Origin: JAGVSZ01 sp035456405
GTDB taxonomy: Bacteria > Pseudomonadota > Gammaproteobacteria > Burkholderiales > SG8-39
Direction of reading: 5' to 3'
DNA length: 64,000 bases
Assembly (NCBI GenBank): GCA_035456405.1
Contig: DATIDG010000094.1
Location: 20,858 to 84,857, forward strand
A program made the translations under genes and the position numbers. Within the stretch, counting starts at the first letter, position 1, and each line of letters starts with the position of its first letter. The notes under the pieces are model-generated. The model was given only the letters and a program-made list of their open reading frames with translations, was not told the DNA's origin and did no database searches. Shown here piece after piece: positions 8,579 through 16,960 of the stretch.

Positions 8579-9629
8579 GGTTCGCGGGTTCGGTCATGAG
8601 CGTGGCGGCGAGACGCGCGCACGCCGCGTCCCATCCGGGCAATCGCGCGCGCGCGCGGCGGGCGCCCTCGGCGAGCCGGGCGCGCAGCGCGGCATCGTCG
8701 AGCACGCGGGCGAGCGCATCGCGCAGCGCCGCCGGATCGCCGGGTGGAACGAGCAGGCCCGCGTCCGGGGGGACCGTCTCCGGCACGGCGCCCGCACGCG
8801 TGCTCACGACCGGCACGCCACGCGCGAGCGCCTCCGCGAGCGCCATGCCGTAACCCTCGTGGAAGGTCGGGAGGACGAACACGTCGGCATGCGCGTAGCA
8901 CGCGTCGAGCGTCGCGCGATCGACTGCGCCGCGGATCGTGACCCGGTCCGTGAGCCCGAGCGCGGCGATGCGGTGCTCCAGCGCAGCCACGGTCTGCGGG
9001 CTCCGCCCGAGGCTGCCGACGCAGGTGAGGCGCCAGTCGCGATCCGCGAGCCCGGACAAGGCGTCGATGAGCACCGCATGCCCCTTGCGCGGCACGACGG
9101 CGGCGACGCACAGCAGCGCGACGCCCGGTCCGTCCGAGCCCGCCGCGAGCGGCGCCGGATCGATGCCCGGCTCGATCACGGCGATGCGCTCCGGCGGTAC
9201 GCCGTAGCAGGCGAGCCCGCGCGCGGTGGTGCCGCTGGTCGTGACGACGAACCGCACGGCCGCCAGCGCCTGCGCTTCCGAGCGTCGCAGCGCCTCCGCG
9301 CGGCCCGGCTCGAGGCCGGTCTCATCCGCGAGCGGATGGTGCACGAGCGCAACGAGACGCAGCCGCCGCGCTTCGGCCGCTGCGACCTCGGGGAGGACGC
9401 CGAGCGCGAGCCCGTCGACGAGCACCGTCGCGCCGTCGGGAAGGCGCGCGAATGCGTCGCGCGCGGCCGCGCGCGACGCCGGCGTCGGCGCCGGGAAGCT
9501 CGCGTCGAGCGCGTGGACGGTTACCGCCCAACCCAGGGCGCGCAGGCCCGCGACGATGCGACGGTCGTACTCGTACCCGCCGGTGGGCGTCGCCGGGTCA
9601 CCAGGCAGGACAAGCGCGAGCGTGTGCAT
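8559..9629 (-). CDS. Glycosyltransferase family 4
   Basis: A 356-residue GT-B retaining glycosyltransferase. The N-half has a glycine loop (PTGGYEYDRRIV), and the C-half carries the donor-binding signature, HEGYGMALAEALARGVPVVST (about residues 265-285), where the Glu-x7-Glu pair sits in EGYGMALAE. Start ATG at 9629, 1 base from the PTPS homologue stop. No membrane segment, so probably cytosolic or peripheral. The neighbours suggest it transfers sugar to a small pteridine-like or lipid acceptor rather than to LPS; this is inferred from context only. Confidence 0.85.
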   Translation of the reverse strand: MHTLALVLPGDPATPTGGYEYDRRIVAGLRALGWAVTVHALDASFPAPTPASRAAARDAFARLPDGATVLVDGLALGVLPEVAAAEARRLRLVALVHHPLADETGLEPGRAEALRRSEAQALAAVRFVVTTSGTTARGLACYGVPPERIAVIEPGIDPAPLAAGSDGPGVALLCVAAVVPRKGHAVLIDALSGLADRDWRLTCVGSLGRSPQTVAALEHRIAALGLTDRVTIRGAVDRATLDACYAHADVFVLPTFHEGYGMALAEALARGVPVVSTRAGAVPETVPPDAGLLVPPGDPAALRDALARVLDDAALRARLAEGARRARARLPGWDAACARLAATLMTEPANLEQLHD

Positions 9630-9630
9630 C

Positions 9631-10035
9631 TCACGGAGCGAGATCGCTCTCGTACGCAGCCCATGCCGCGTGCGATTCGTGCAGCGTGACTTTCATGCGG
9701 GCCAGGCCGCGCGCGGCGTCGCCGAGCGACCCGGCGCGGATCGCCGCGTTCATCCGGTCGAACACGACGCGGGCGAGAAACTCGGTCGTCGTGTTCTTGC
9801 CCGCGAACTCCGGCACCTCGTCGAGGTTGCGATAGTTGAGCCCGTCGAGCAGCGCGCGCAGTGCGGCCGCGGCGCGGCCGATGTCGACCACGAGGCCGTC
9901 GACGTCGAGCGCCGTCCGTCCGAACTCGACGTCGACGACATAGGTTGCGCCGTGCAGGCGCCGGGCTGGTCCGAACACCTCGCCGCGGAAGCTGTGGGCG
10001 ACCATGAAGTGGTCGCGGACGCACACGGTGTACAT
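9631..10035 (-). CDS. 6-pyruvoyltetrahydropterin synthase / QueD homologue with altered active site
   Basis: A 134-residue member of the T-fold PTPS/QueD family (start ATG 10035, MYTVCVRDHFMVAHSF). Recognisable blocks are MVAHSF (zinc His14), RLHGATYVV (His28), VVDIG, KNTTTEFLA and TLHES (Glu120). Compared by eye with QueD (CGRLHGH and LDHxxLN), the third zinc histidine is Ala30, the catalytic Cys is Ala24 and the catalytic Asp-His pair is Asn67-Tyr68. Canonical PTPS or 6-carboxytetrahydropterin synthase chemistry is therefore doubtful; a pterin-binding or different lyase role is possible. Gene lies 1 base from the glycosyltransferase and 10 from the dehydrogenase, same strand. Confidence 0.8.
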   Translation of the reverse strand: MYTVCVRDHFMVAHSFRGEVFGPARRLHGATYVVDVEFGRTALDVDGLVVDIGRAAAALRALLDGLNYRNLDEVPEFAGKNTTTEFLARVVFDRMNAAIRAGSLGDAARGLARMKVTLHESHAAWAAYESDLAP

Positions 10036-10045
10036 GGGTTTCCGC

Positions 10046-11023
10046 TCAGTCGTAGACGATGCGATGGCAGATCGTGTCGCCGGGGTCGGTCGCGAGCCGT
10101 GCCATGGCCTGCGGCAGGTCGTCGAACCGGTCCTCGCCGGTGACGAGTACGTCGAGCGCGGCATCGTCGAGGAGCCGCAGCGCCAGTTCGAGCCGCCGTG
10201 CGTGCGTCCACCGCGCGCGCTGCGCGGCGGCGACGGAGCCGACCTGCGAGGACTTGAGTGTCAGCCGCTGCGCGTGAAAGCGCTCGCCGAGGGGAAGCGC
10301 GATGCTGCGCGTGCCGAACCAGCTCAGCTCGACCACCGTCGCCTCGAAGCCGGCGAGCTCGAGCGCGAGGCGCGCGCCCTCCGCCGTGCCGCTCGCGTGG
10401 ATCACGAGGTCGACCCCCGTGCGCGCGCGGTCCGGGGCGGCGAAGCCGATGCCCAGCGCGCCGGCGACCGTCGCGCGGCGCGGGTTCAAGTCGACGAGCT
10501 CAACCTCGCAGCCGGGCACGCGCCCGGCGAGCCGGGCGACGAGGCAGCCGAGCGCACCCGCGCCGACGACGGCGACGCGATCGCCGAGCCGCAGGTCCGC
10601 GTCCCAGAGACCGTTGATCGCAGTTTCGAGGTTGGCCGCGAGGATCGCGCGCGCGGCGGGCACCGCTTCGGGCAGCGGGAGGGCCGCCGCCGCCGGCACC
10701 ACGTAGCGCGTCTGGTGCGGATGGAGGCAGAAAACGCGGCGGCCGCGCAGCGCAGGGGGACCTTCCTCGACCTCGCCGACGCTGCTGTAGCCGTACTTGA
10801 CCGGCGCCGGGAACTCGCCCGACTGGAAGGGGGCGCGCATGCGCGCGTACTCGCCGGGCGGCACCTCGCCGCGGAAGACGAGCGCTTCGGTACCCCGGCT
10901 GATGCCGCTGTAGAGTGCGCGGACGCGCACTTCGTCGGGGCCGCATCGGCCGAGCGGCGCGCTGCGTATCTCACCGTTGAGAGGGCCGGTGATCCAGAAG
11001 GCGCGGGCGTCGGCGGCGGACAC
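10046..11023 (-). CDS. MDR-family dehydrogenase without the catalytic zinc cysteine
   Basis: A medium-chain dehydrogenase/reductase of about 325 residues. It has the GroES-like N-domain ending PVKYGYSSVGEV, and a Rossmann motif VAVVGAGALGCLVARL. The usual catalytic-zinc loop SGICGSD reads SGISRGTE, so the Cys ligand is missing; the BchC-type subgroup looks similar. Start is uncertain: no ATG fits, GTG at 11023 (VSAADARAFWITGPL) is chosen, TTG at 11083 is an alternative. First gene of the minus-strand set and divergent from the CDP-alcohol phosphatidyltransferase gene, so 11024-11095 should hold both promoters. Confidence 0.75.
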   Translation of the reverse strand: MSAADARAFWITGPLNGEIRSAPLGRCGPDEVRVRALYSGISRGTEALVFRGEVPPGEYARMRAPFQSGEFPAPVKYGYSSVGEVEEGPPALRGRRVFCLHPHQTRYVVPAAAALPLPEAVPAARAILAANLETAINGLWDADLRLGDRVAVVGAGALGCLVARLAGRVPGCEVELVDLNPRRATVAGALGIGFAAPDRARTGVDLVIHASGTAEGARLALELAGFEATVVELSWFGTRSIALPLGERFHAQRLTLKSSQVGSVAAAQRARWTHARRLELALRLLDDAALDVLVTGEDRFDDLPQAMARLATDPGDTICHRIVYD

Positions 11024-11095
11024 GGAGCTGGGTACGGGCGGGACGTCGATCGGGACATTCCGCCCGACGCCGTAGACAGTCAAGGATACTAGGCA

Positions 11096-11839
11096 ATGCC
11101 GATCGACAGCGCAGTCTCGGACCAACGAGGAAGGCTTCTGAGGGGCGCCCTGGCGGGAATGGGCATCGCCCTTGCTGCGGTAGGGCTGTGCGCCGTCGCG
11201 GCGACCGAGGCATTGGCTGTCGGGCCGACGTATGCGCCGAAGGCGGTCGCGGGCTTTGCCGTCGTGGCCGCGTTGATCGTCGCGACGCTGCCCGGGCACC
11301 ATCCTTTTGCGCGCTTCGGATGGGCGAACAACGTGACGCTGGCGCGGGCGGCGCTGGTCGCGCTGCTCGCCGCGCTGCTCGGCGAGGGCGAAGCGCCGCG
11401 GATCATGGCCTTCGCCGCCGCGATCGGCGGCGCTGCGGTCGCGTTCGATTTCGTCGATGGGAGGCTCGCGCGCGCAACCGGTCTCGCGAGTGCCTTCGGC
11501 GCACGGTTCGACATGGAGACGGATGCGGCGCTGGTCATGGTGCTGGCCCTGCTCGCATGGCAGTCCGGCCGCGTCGGGCCGTGGGTGCTCGCGTCGGGAC
11601 TGCTGCGCTACGCGTTCGTGGCTGCCGGCCGGTGCTGGCCGTGGCTGCGGCGCCCGCTCGCACCGAGCTTCCGGCGCAAGGCCGCGGCCGCGGTGCAGAT
11701 GATCGCGCTGGTCGTCGTGCTCGTGCCCGGCGTGCCGCGGCTGGCCGGCACGATCGTCGCGGCCGTCGCGCTCGCATTCCTGTGCTACTCCTTCCTCGCC
11801 GACACGCTATGGCTCCACGATCACGCGGAGGATCTGTGA
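11096..11839 (+). CDS. CDP-alcohol phosphatidyltransferase family membrane enzyme
   Basis: A 247-residue integral membrane protein with about six hydrophobic segments. The full family signature D-x2-DG-x2-AR-x8-G-x3-D-x3-D is present around residues 118-143, beginning DFVDGRLAR and ending GARFDMETD; these aspartates bind the metal and the CDP-alcohol. Such enzymes make phosphodiester-linked lipids or conjugates. The stop overlaps the next gene's GTG start (GTGA), so the two are translationally coupled. The alcohol acceptor cannot be told from sequence; neither PgsA nor PssA is an obvious match. Confidence 0.85.
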   Translation: MPIDSAVSDQRGRLLRGALAGMGIALAAVGLCAVAATEALAVGPTYAPKAVAGFAVVAALIVATLPGHHPFARFGWANNVTLARAALVALLAALLGEGEAPRIMAFAAAIGGAAVAFDFVDGRLARATGLASAFGARFDMETDAALVMVLALLAWQSGRVGPWVLASGLLRYAFVAAGRCWPWLRRPLAPSFRRKAAAAVQMIALVVVLVPGVPRLAGTIVAAVALAFLCYSFLADTLWLHDHAEDL

Positions 11840-13476
11840 CCCGGCTGGCCGGGCTCGTGCTGGGTCTCGCGCTCCTCAACTTCGGCCTGACTTTCGACAG
11901 CCTCTGGCCGACGCTGTGGATCCGGCCCCGGTCGGCGCTGTCGATCGAGCTCGCTGCAGTCGTGCTCGCGCTGGCGCTCGCGGCGGTGCGGTTCGGTCCG
12001 CCGTCGCGCCGCGTCGTCGCCGGGCTCGCGGTGGCGTTGACGGTGCTCGCGCTGGGACGCTACGCCGAGGTCACCGCGCGCGAGCTCTACGGGCGGCCCA
12101 TCAACCTCTACTACGACGTGCCGCACGTCCCGCACGTCATCGCGATGTTTGCCGAAGCGGCGCCCGTATGGCTGGCGCTGGCGATGGTCGCGGGCGTCGC
12201 CATCGGGCTCGTCGCGCTCTACGCGCTCGCGCGCTGGGCGTGGGCGCGCGTCGGCGCGGCGCTCGCGGTCCCGCGCTCGCGCGGGGCGATCGCGCTCGTT
12301 GCGGCCGGCGTGTGTATCGCGTACCCCTTCGCGGGCGGGTGGTTCGCCGCGCCGGTGAGCGCGAGCTTCGCTCGCCAGGCCGTGCTGCTCGCGCAGGCGC
12401 TGAGCGGGAGCGGCCCGGACCTCGGGACGAGCCCCGACTTCGGCGGCGGCCTGGGGCGCGTCCAGGGCGCAGACGTCTTTGTCGTGTTCATCGAGTCGTA
12501 CGGCGCGGCGACGTACGATCGGCCAGCGCTCGCCCCGCGAGTCGCCGCGGGCCGCGAGGCGCTCGCCGCCGCGGCCGCGGCGAGCGGGCGCGCGATCGCA
12601 TCGGCCTTCGTCGAGTCGCCGACCTTCGGCGGCGCGTCGTGGCTCGCGCACGCGAGCCTGCTCGCCGGGGTCGAGGTGCGCGGCGGCGACACCTACAATC
12701 TGCTGACCACGCAGCGGCGCGACACGCTCGTGCACGCATTCGCGCGCGCCGGATACCGGACGATCGCGCTGATGCCCGGGCTGCGCCGGGACTGGCGCGA
12801 GGGCGTGGCGCTGTACGGGTTCGACGCGGTCTACGACGCCGGGCGCCTCGACTATCGCGGCCCCGCCTTCGGCTGGTGGCGCATCCCCGACCAGTACGCG
12901 CTCGGCAAGCTGGATCGCACGGAGGTCACGCAGTCGGCGCGCCAGCCGCTCTTCGTGTTCTTCCCCACGATCACGAGTCACGCGCCGTTCCGGCCCGTGC
13001 CGCCGTATCAGCAAGACTGGGCGCGACTGCTGTCGGACCAACCGTACGACGCTTCCGTCGCGCAGGCGCTGCAGTCCGCGCGGGCGGAATGGGAGGACCT
13101 CGACCCGGCGTACGCCGACGCGATCGGCTATGTGCTCACCGCGTTCGCCGGCTACCTGCGCGAGCGGCCCGGCGCCGATTTCGTCCTGATCGTGCTCGGG
13201 GATCACCAGCCGCCGGCGGGCGTGGCCGGAGAGCGGGCGTCATGGGACGTCCCGGTGCACGTGATCACGAGCCGGCGCGCGATCGTCGACGAGCTGGTTG
13301 CGTCCGGTTTCGCGATCGGCGTCGAGCCGCAGCGGACACCGATCGGCCGCACGCACGCGCTCACGCCGCTCCTGCTGCGTGCGTTCGGGTCAGTCGCGCA
13401 ACCTGGCGTACACGTCGCCGGACCCGCCGCCGGCGGGGAGCGCCCGCAGCACGGCGCGGATCGCGTCGGGCTCTAG
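11836..13476 (+). CDS. Membrane-anchored alkaline-phosphatase-superfamily (LTA synthase/EptA-like) protein
   Basis: About 546 residues from the coupled GTG start. The first 170 residues contain roughly five transmembrane helices; the rest is a periplasmic sulfatase-like domain. Metal-site segments are VFIESYG (near 218), PTFGGASW with the probable Thr/Ser nucleophile, SHAPF, and LIVLGDHQPP (Asp-His near the end). These enzymes transfer phospho-alcohol groups or hydrolyse them on the outer face of the inner membrane. Coupling to a CDP-alcohol phosphatidyltransferase suggests both act on the same lipid or glycoconjugate. Its end overlaps the convergent FkbM gene by 87 bases. Confidence 0.8.
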   Translation: MTRLAGLVLGLALLNFGLTFDSLWPTLWIRPRSALSIELAAVVLALALAAVRFGPPSRRVVAGLAVALTVLALGRYAEVTARELYGRPINLYYDVPHVPHVIAMFAEAAPVWLALAMVAGVAIGLVALYALARWAWARVGAALAVPRSRGAIALVAAGVCIAYPFAGGWFAAPVSASFARQAVLLAQALSGSGPDLGTSPDFGGGLGRVQGADVFVVFIESYGAATYDRPALAPRVAAGREALAAAAAASGRAIASAFVESPTFGGASWLAHASLLAGVEVRGGDTYNLLTTQRRDTLVHAFARAGYRTIALMPGLRRDWREGVALYGFDAVYDAGRLDYRGPAFGWWRIPDQYALGKLDRTEVTQSARQPLFVFFPTITSHAPFRPVPPYQQDWARLLSDQPYDASVAQALQSARAEWEDLDPAYADAIGYVLTAFAGYLRERPGADFVLIVLGDHQPPAGVAGERASWDVPVHVITSRRAIVDELVASGFAIGVEPQRTPIGRTHALTPLLLRAFGSVAQPGVHVAGPAAGGERPQHGADRVGL

Positions 13477-14136
13477 CCACGCGCGCTCGGCGAGCCGCTG
13501 CCGCTCGCCCGCCGACCAGTTGTACGCGTAGTTCCCGAGCGCGCCGAGACGGTCCACGCAGTCGAGCGCGACCTCGCGCGCCGCCGCCAGGTATTCGAAC
13601 GAGAGCGCGGCGACCGGCGTGGAAAGGCCGGCGAGCGCCTCGGCTTCGTACCCTTCCACATCGAGCTTCATGAAATCCGGCCGCCCGTGCACCGCGATTA
13701 GCGCATCGAGCGTGGTCACCGGGACGCGCGCGCCAGGGCGCCAGCGCACGCCGCGAAACGACGGGTCCGCGCTGACGCGCTTCGCCCAAACCGGAGAGAG
13801 CGTCGTGACGGTCGGTGTCCGCTCGGAGGCATGCAGCGTGGCGTCGCCGATCGCGCGCCCGACCGCCGCCGGCACGATCGTGACGTGTCGATCGCGCCCG
13901 TACAGCGCCTCGAGCAACCGCACGAAGTCGGGCTGCGGCTCCACCGCGACGACCCTGGCGCCCAGCCGGCGGAACGCGCGCACCCGGTTGCCCGCGTGCG
14001 CGCCGACGTCGAATGCGAGCCCGCCGGAGCCGATGAACGGTGCGTAGAGACGCGCCAGGCGCCGCGTGCGGAACGGGATGCCGTAGTACAGGGCGAGCGA
14101 GCGCGCGACGCCCGCCATGCGGTCGAGGCGGGTCAC
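13390..14136 (-). CDS. FkbM-family methyltransferase
   Basis: A 248-residue SAM methyltransferase of the FkbM type. Motif I reads LAFDVGAHAGNRVRAF (about residues 39-54), followed by VVAVEPQPDF, and the family's FMKLDVEGYEAEAL segment is near 168-181. FkbM enzymes O-methylate sugars or polyketide hydroxyls. The start is GTG at 14136, or ATG at 14118 six codons later; neither has a clear ribosome site. The C-terminus overlaps the end of the convergent sulfatase-like gene by 87 bases. The substrate is unknown; a sugar modification in the same cluster is plausible. Confidence 0.8.
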   Translation of the reverse strand: MTRLDRMAGVARSLALYYGIPFRTRRLARLYAPFIGSGGLAFDVGAHAGNRVRAFRRLGARVVAVEPQPDFVRLLEALYGRDRHVTIVPAAVGRAIGDATLHASERTPTVTTLSPVWAKRVSADPSFRGVRWRPGARVPVTTLDALIAVHGRPDFMKLDVEGYEAEALAGLSTPVAALSFEYLAAAREVALDCVDRLGALGNYAYNWSAGERQRLAERAWLEPDAIRAVLRALPAGGGSGDVYARLRD

Positions 14137-14211
14137 GCGGCGATTCTAGCAAGCCCTTCCTTGGTCGAACCGCGTAAACCCCGAGGCGCCGAGCCGCGTT
14201 ACGGAACTGGG

Positions 14212-14925
14212 ATGAAGCGATTGCTCGTCTTCCTTCTCGCGCTCGCGGCGGCCGGCGCCGCCGCGGCGGTCACCATCGACACGCGCCCCTTCACCCTCGC
14301 CGACGAGGCGACCGAGGTGGACGTCTATCTGCCGTCCGCGCTGCCGCCGCGCGGGCTCGCCGTGATCGCGCACGGCTTCACGCGGTCACGAGGACGGCAC
14401 GGAATGCTCGCTGCCCGACTGGCGGAGGAGGGGTTCGCGGTTGCCGTGCCGGATCTTCCCCACTGGGTCCGGCACGACGCGAACGCCGATGCGATCGTCG
14501 CGCTCGTCGAGGCGGTGGCAGCGCAGCACGCGCTTGACGCGCGGCCCGTCGTGTTGATCGGAGCGTCCGCCGGCGGTCTGGCAGCGCTGCTCGCGACCGA
14601 TCGCGTGCCGCGCCTCGCGCTCTGGATCGGGCTCGACCCGGTCGACACGTTCGGGATCTCGGAGGGCGCCGCGCGCAACCTGCAGGCGCCCGCGCTCGTG
14701 CTGCGGGCGCCGAGCGGCCCGTGCAACATCGGCGGCAGCGCGCGGCGGATTGCCGCGTGGCTGCCGAAGCGCCGCACCGAGCGGATCGACGGCGCTTCGC
14801 ATTGCGACTTCGAGGACACCACCAATTGGCGTTGCGAGTCCGTCTGCGGGCCAGCCGACGCCGCGCGTCAGGCGCTGATCGTCGATGCGGCGGTCAACGC
14901 GGTGCGCGAGGCAGTGCCGCGCTGA
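14212..14925 (+). CDS. Secreted alpha/beta hydrolase
   Basis: A 237-residue protein with an N-terminal signal peptide (MKRLLVFLLALAAAGAAAA) and an alpha/beta-hydrolase fold. An oxyanion strand, AVIAHGFTRSRG, is followed by the nucleophile elbow IGASAGG (Ser near 118) and a late CDF/His segment, GASHCDFED. Two cysteine pairs near the C-terminus could form disulfides, consistent with periplasmic export. The substrate is not evident. It stands alone on the plus strand, 75 bases from the divergent FkbM gene. Confidence 0.75.
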   Translation: MKRLLVFLLALAAAGAAAAVTIDTRPFTLADEATEVDVYLPSALPPRGLAVIAHGFTRSRGRHGMLAARLAEEGFAVAVPDLPHWVRHDANADAIVALVEAVAAQHALDARPVVLIGASAGGLAALLATDRVPRLALWIGLDPVDTFGISEGAARNLQAPALVLRAPSGPCNIGGSARRIAAWLPKRRTERIDGASHCDFEDTTNWRCESVCGPADAARQALIVDAAVNAVREAVPR

Positions 14926-15088
14926 ACGCGACGCGCCTGCCTCAATGGCGCGCCGGCTCCGACAGCGGCGCGCTCCAGGCGTCGCAGCCGTAGAGCCAGG
15001 CGGTGTCGGGCTCGCCGCGCTTCATCCACGTGTTCGCGCGAGATCGCCTGGATGCGCGAGAAGACGCGCAAGGTCGGACGCCATCGCG
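14926..15088. other. Intergenic stretch, no convincing gene
   Basis: These 163 bases separate the hydrolase from the acyl-CoA synthetase stop. A short minus-strand frame here (start about 15025, MKRGEPDTAWLYGCDAW, ending before 14942) has codon-like composition and could be a 27-residue peptide or a gene remnant, but there is no ribosome site or homology that I can recognise. No hairpin terminator was obvious. Confidence 0.4.
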
Positions 15089-16960
15089 TCAGGCCTGCTC
15101 CGGCTCCGGCGCCGCGTCGCGGTACAGCGCCTCGATGACGTCGGCGTACTTCTCCTCGATGCTCTTGCGGCGGAGCTTGAGCGTCGCGGTCATCTCGCCG
15201 TCGTCGTGGTCGAGCTCCTTGGCGAGGATGTGGAACCTGCGCACGTTCTGCACGCGCGGCATGCGCGCATTCGCCTTGTCGATCTCCGCTTGGATGAGCG
15301 CGCGCACGCGCTCGTTCTCGGCGAGGTTCTTGTAATTCGTGTAGGTGACGCCGTGCTCCTCGGCCCACTTCCCGACCGTCTCGTAGTCGATCTGGATCAG
15401 CGCGGTCACGAAGTGCCGGCGCTCCCCGATCACCACCGCCTCGCGGATGAACGGGCTGAATTTCAGCAGGTTCTCGACCTCCGATGGCGCGATGTTCTTG
15501 CCGCCCGAGGTGATCATGATGTCCTTCTTGCGGTCGACGATGCGGATTTCTCGAATCTGGGCGAGCCCTTCCTTTCCCCCGGCGTCGCCGCCGACCCACT
15601 CGCCGATGTCCCCCGAGTGCAGCCAGCCGTCGGCATCGATGACCTCCGCGGTCGCCTGCGGGTTGCGGTAATAGCCCTTGAACACGGTGCGGCCGCGCAT
15701 CAGCACCTCGCCGTCCTCGGCGAGCTTCACCGCGACGGTCGGCGTGGCGACGCCGACGGTGCCGGGGGGCGAATAGCCGGTCTTCTGGCCGAGCGCAAGG
15801 CCCGAGACCTCGGTCATGCCGTAAATCTCGAGGATCGGCACGCCGAGGACGCGGTAGAAGGCGAGGAGATCCGGCGACACCGGCGCGGTGCCGGAGAACG
15901 CAAGCCGGCAGCGGCGCAGCCCGATGAAGCTGGCGAGCGCGCGGAAGACCGCGAGGTACCAGAACGCGAACGCAACCCGGTTGGCCAGCGACCAGGTCGC
16001 GCGCGGCTTGACCGCGAACGCACGCACCGCCTCAAAGGACCGGTCGAACAGGCGCTTGCGATAACCGCCCGCCTCGCGCGCCTTGATGTCCATCGCGGCG
16101 TGGAGCTTCTCCCAGATGCGCGGCACGCCGAGGAAGATCGTCGGCGCGATCTCGCGCAGGTCGGACTGAACGGTGCGCAGGCTCTCCGCGAAGTTCACCG
16201 TGGCGCCGACGGCGAGCGGAACGAACACCGTGAAGCTCTGTTCGGCGACGTGGCACAGGGGCAGATAGGAGAGCACCGTGTCCGACGCGCTGAAGTCGTA
16301 CATCTCCACGCCGCCTTCCGCCGCGGCGTTGATGTTGTCGTAGGAGATCATCGCGGCCTTCGGCCGCCCGGTGGATCCCGACGTGAAGATCATCAGCGCC
16401 GTGTCGTCGCCGCGCTGCGCGGCGAGCCGCTCGTCGACGAGCCCCGGCTGCGCGCGCTCGAGCTCCGCGCCGAGCCGCAGCACCGCTTCGAAGTCGCGGA
16501 GCTTCGCGCGGTCGTAGTGGCGCAGGCCCTTCGGGTCGATGACCACGACGGCCTCGAACGCCGGCAGCCGGGCCGCGCACTCGAGGACCTTGTCGACCTG
16601 CTCCTGGTCCTCGCAGACCACGTAGCGCGACTCGGATAGCGCGAGCAGGAATTCGACCTCCTCGGCGGGGCTGGTCGGATAAACGCCCACCGTGACGCCG
16701 CCGACCATCCCGAGGCCGAGCTGCGCGATCACCCATTCCTTGCGGTTCTCGCTGACGATCGCCACATGGCCGCCGCGGGGCAGCCCGAGCGCAGTCATGC
16801 CGAGCCCGAAGTGCCGCGCGAGCCGGTCGTAGTCGGCCCAGGTGTACGGCTGCCAGATGCCGAAGTCCTTCTGCCGGAATGCGACGCGATCGGGCCACGT
16901 TGCTGCCCAGAAGCGGAGCCGCTGCGGGAGCGTGGCGTCGGGCGGCGGGCGCGTCGTCAC
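15089..16960 (-). CDS. Long-chain acyl-CoA synthetase (AMP-binding)
   Basis: A 623-residue ANL-superfamily ligase of the long-chain fatty-acyl/bubblegum type: carboxylate + ATP + CoA to acyl-CoA. The AMP-binding P-loop is FTSGSTGRPKA (near 213-223), followed by EIYGMTE, LHSGDIGEW and the RKKDIMITSGGKNIAPSE hinge. The start is GTG at 16960, overlapping the LivF stop (GTGA). It is the last gene of the Liv ABC-transport operon, which suggests that the transporter imports, or is co-regulated with, a carboxylic acid that this enzyme activates. Confidence 0.88.
   Translation of the reverse strand: MTTRPPPDATLPQRLRFWAATWPDRVAFRQKDFGIWQPYTWADYDRLARHFGLGMTALGLPRGGHVAIVSENRKEWVIAQLGLGMVGGVTVGVYPTSPAEEVEFLLALSESRYVVCEDQEQVDKVLECAARLPAFEAVVVIDPKGLRHYDRAKLRDFEAVLRLGAELERAQPGLVDERLAAQRGDDTALMIFTSGSTGRPKAAMISYDNINAAAEGGVEMYDFSASDTVLSYLPLCHVAEQSFTVFVPLAVGATVNFAESLRTVQSDLREIAPTIFLGVPRIWEKLHAAMDIKAREAGGYRKRLFDRSFEAVRAFAVKPRATWSLANRVAFAFWYLAVFRALASFIGLRRCRLAFSGTAPVSPDLLAFYRVLGVPILEIYGMTEVSGLALGQKTGYSPPGTVGVATPTVAVKLAEDGEVLMRGRTVFKGYYRNPQATAEVIDADGWLHSGDIGEWVGGDAGGKEGLAQIREIRIVDRKKDIMITSGGKNIAPSEVENLLKFSPFIREAVVIGERRHFVTALIQIDYETVGKWAEEHGVTYTNYKNLAENERVRALIQAEIDKANARMPRVQNVRRFHILAKELDHDDGEMTATLKLRRKSIEEKYADVIEALYRDAAPEPEQA

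Noticed and set aside
14942..15025. Short peptide MKRGEPDTAW on the minus strand
   Set aside because: Codon use looks plausible but there is no ribosome site or recognisable homologue; kept only as a note.
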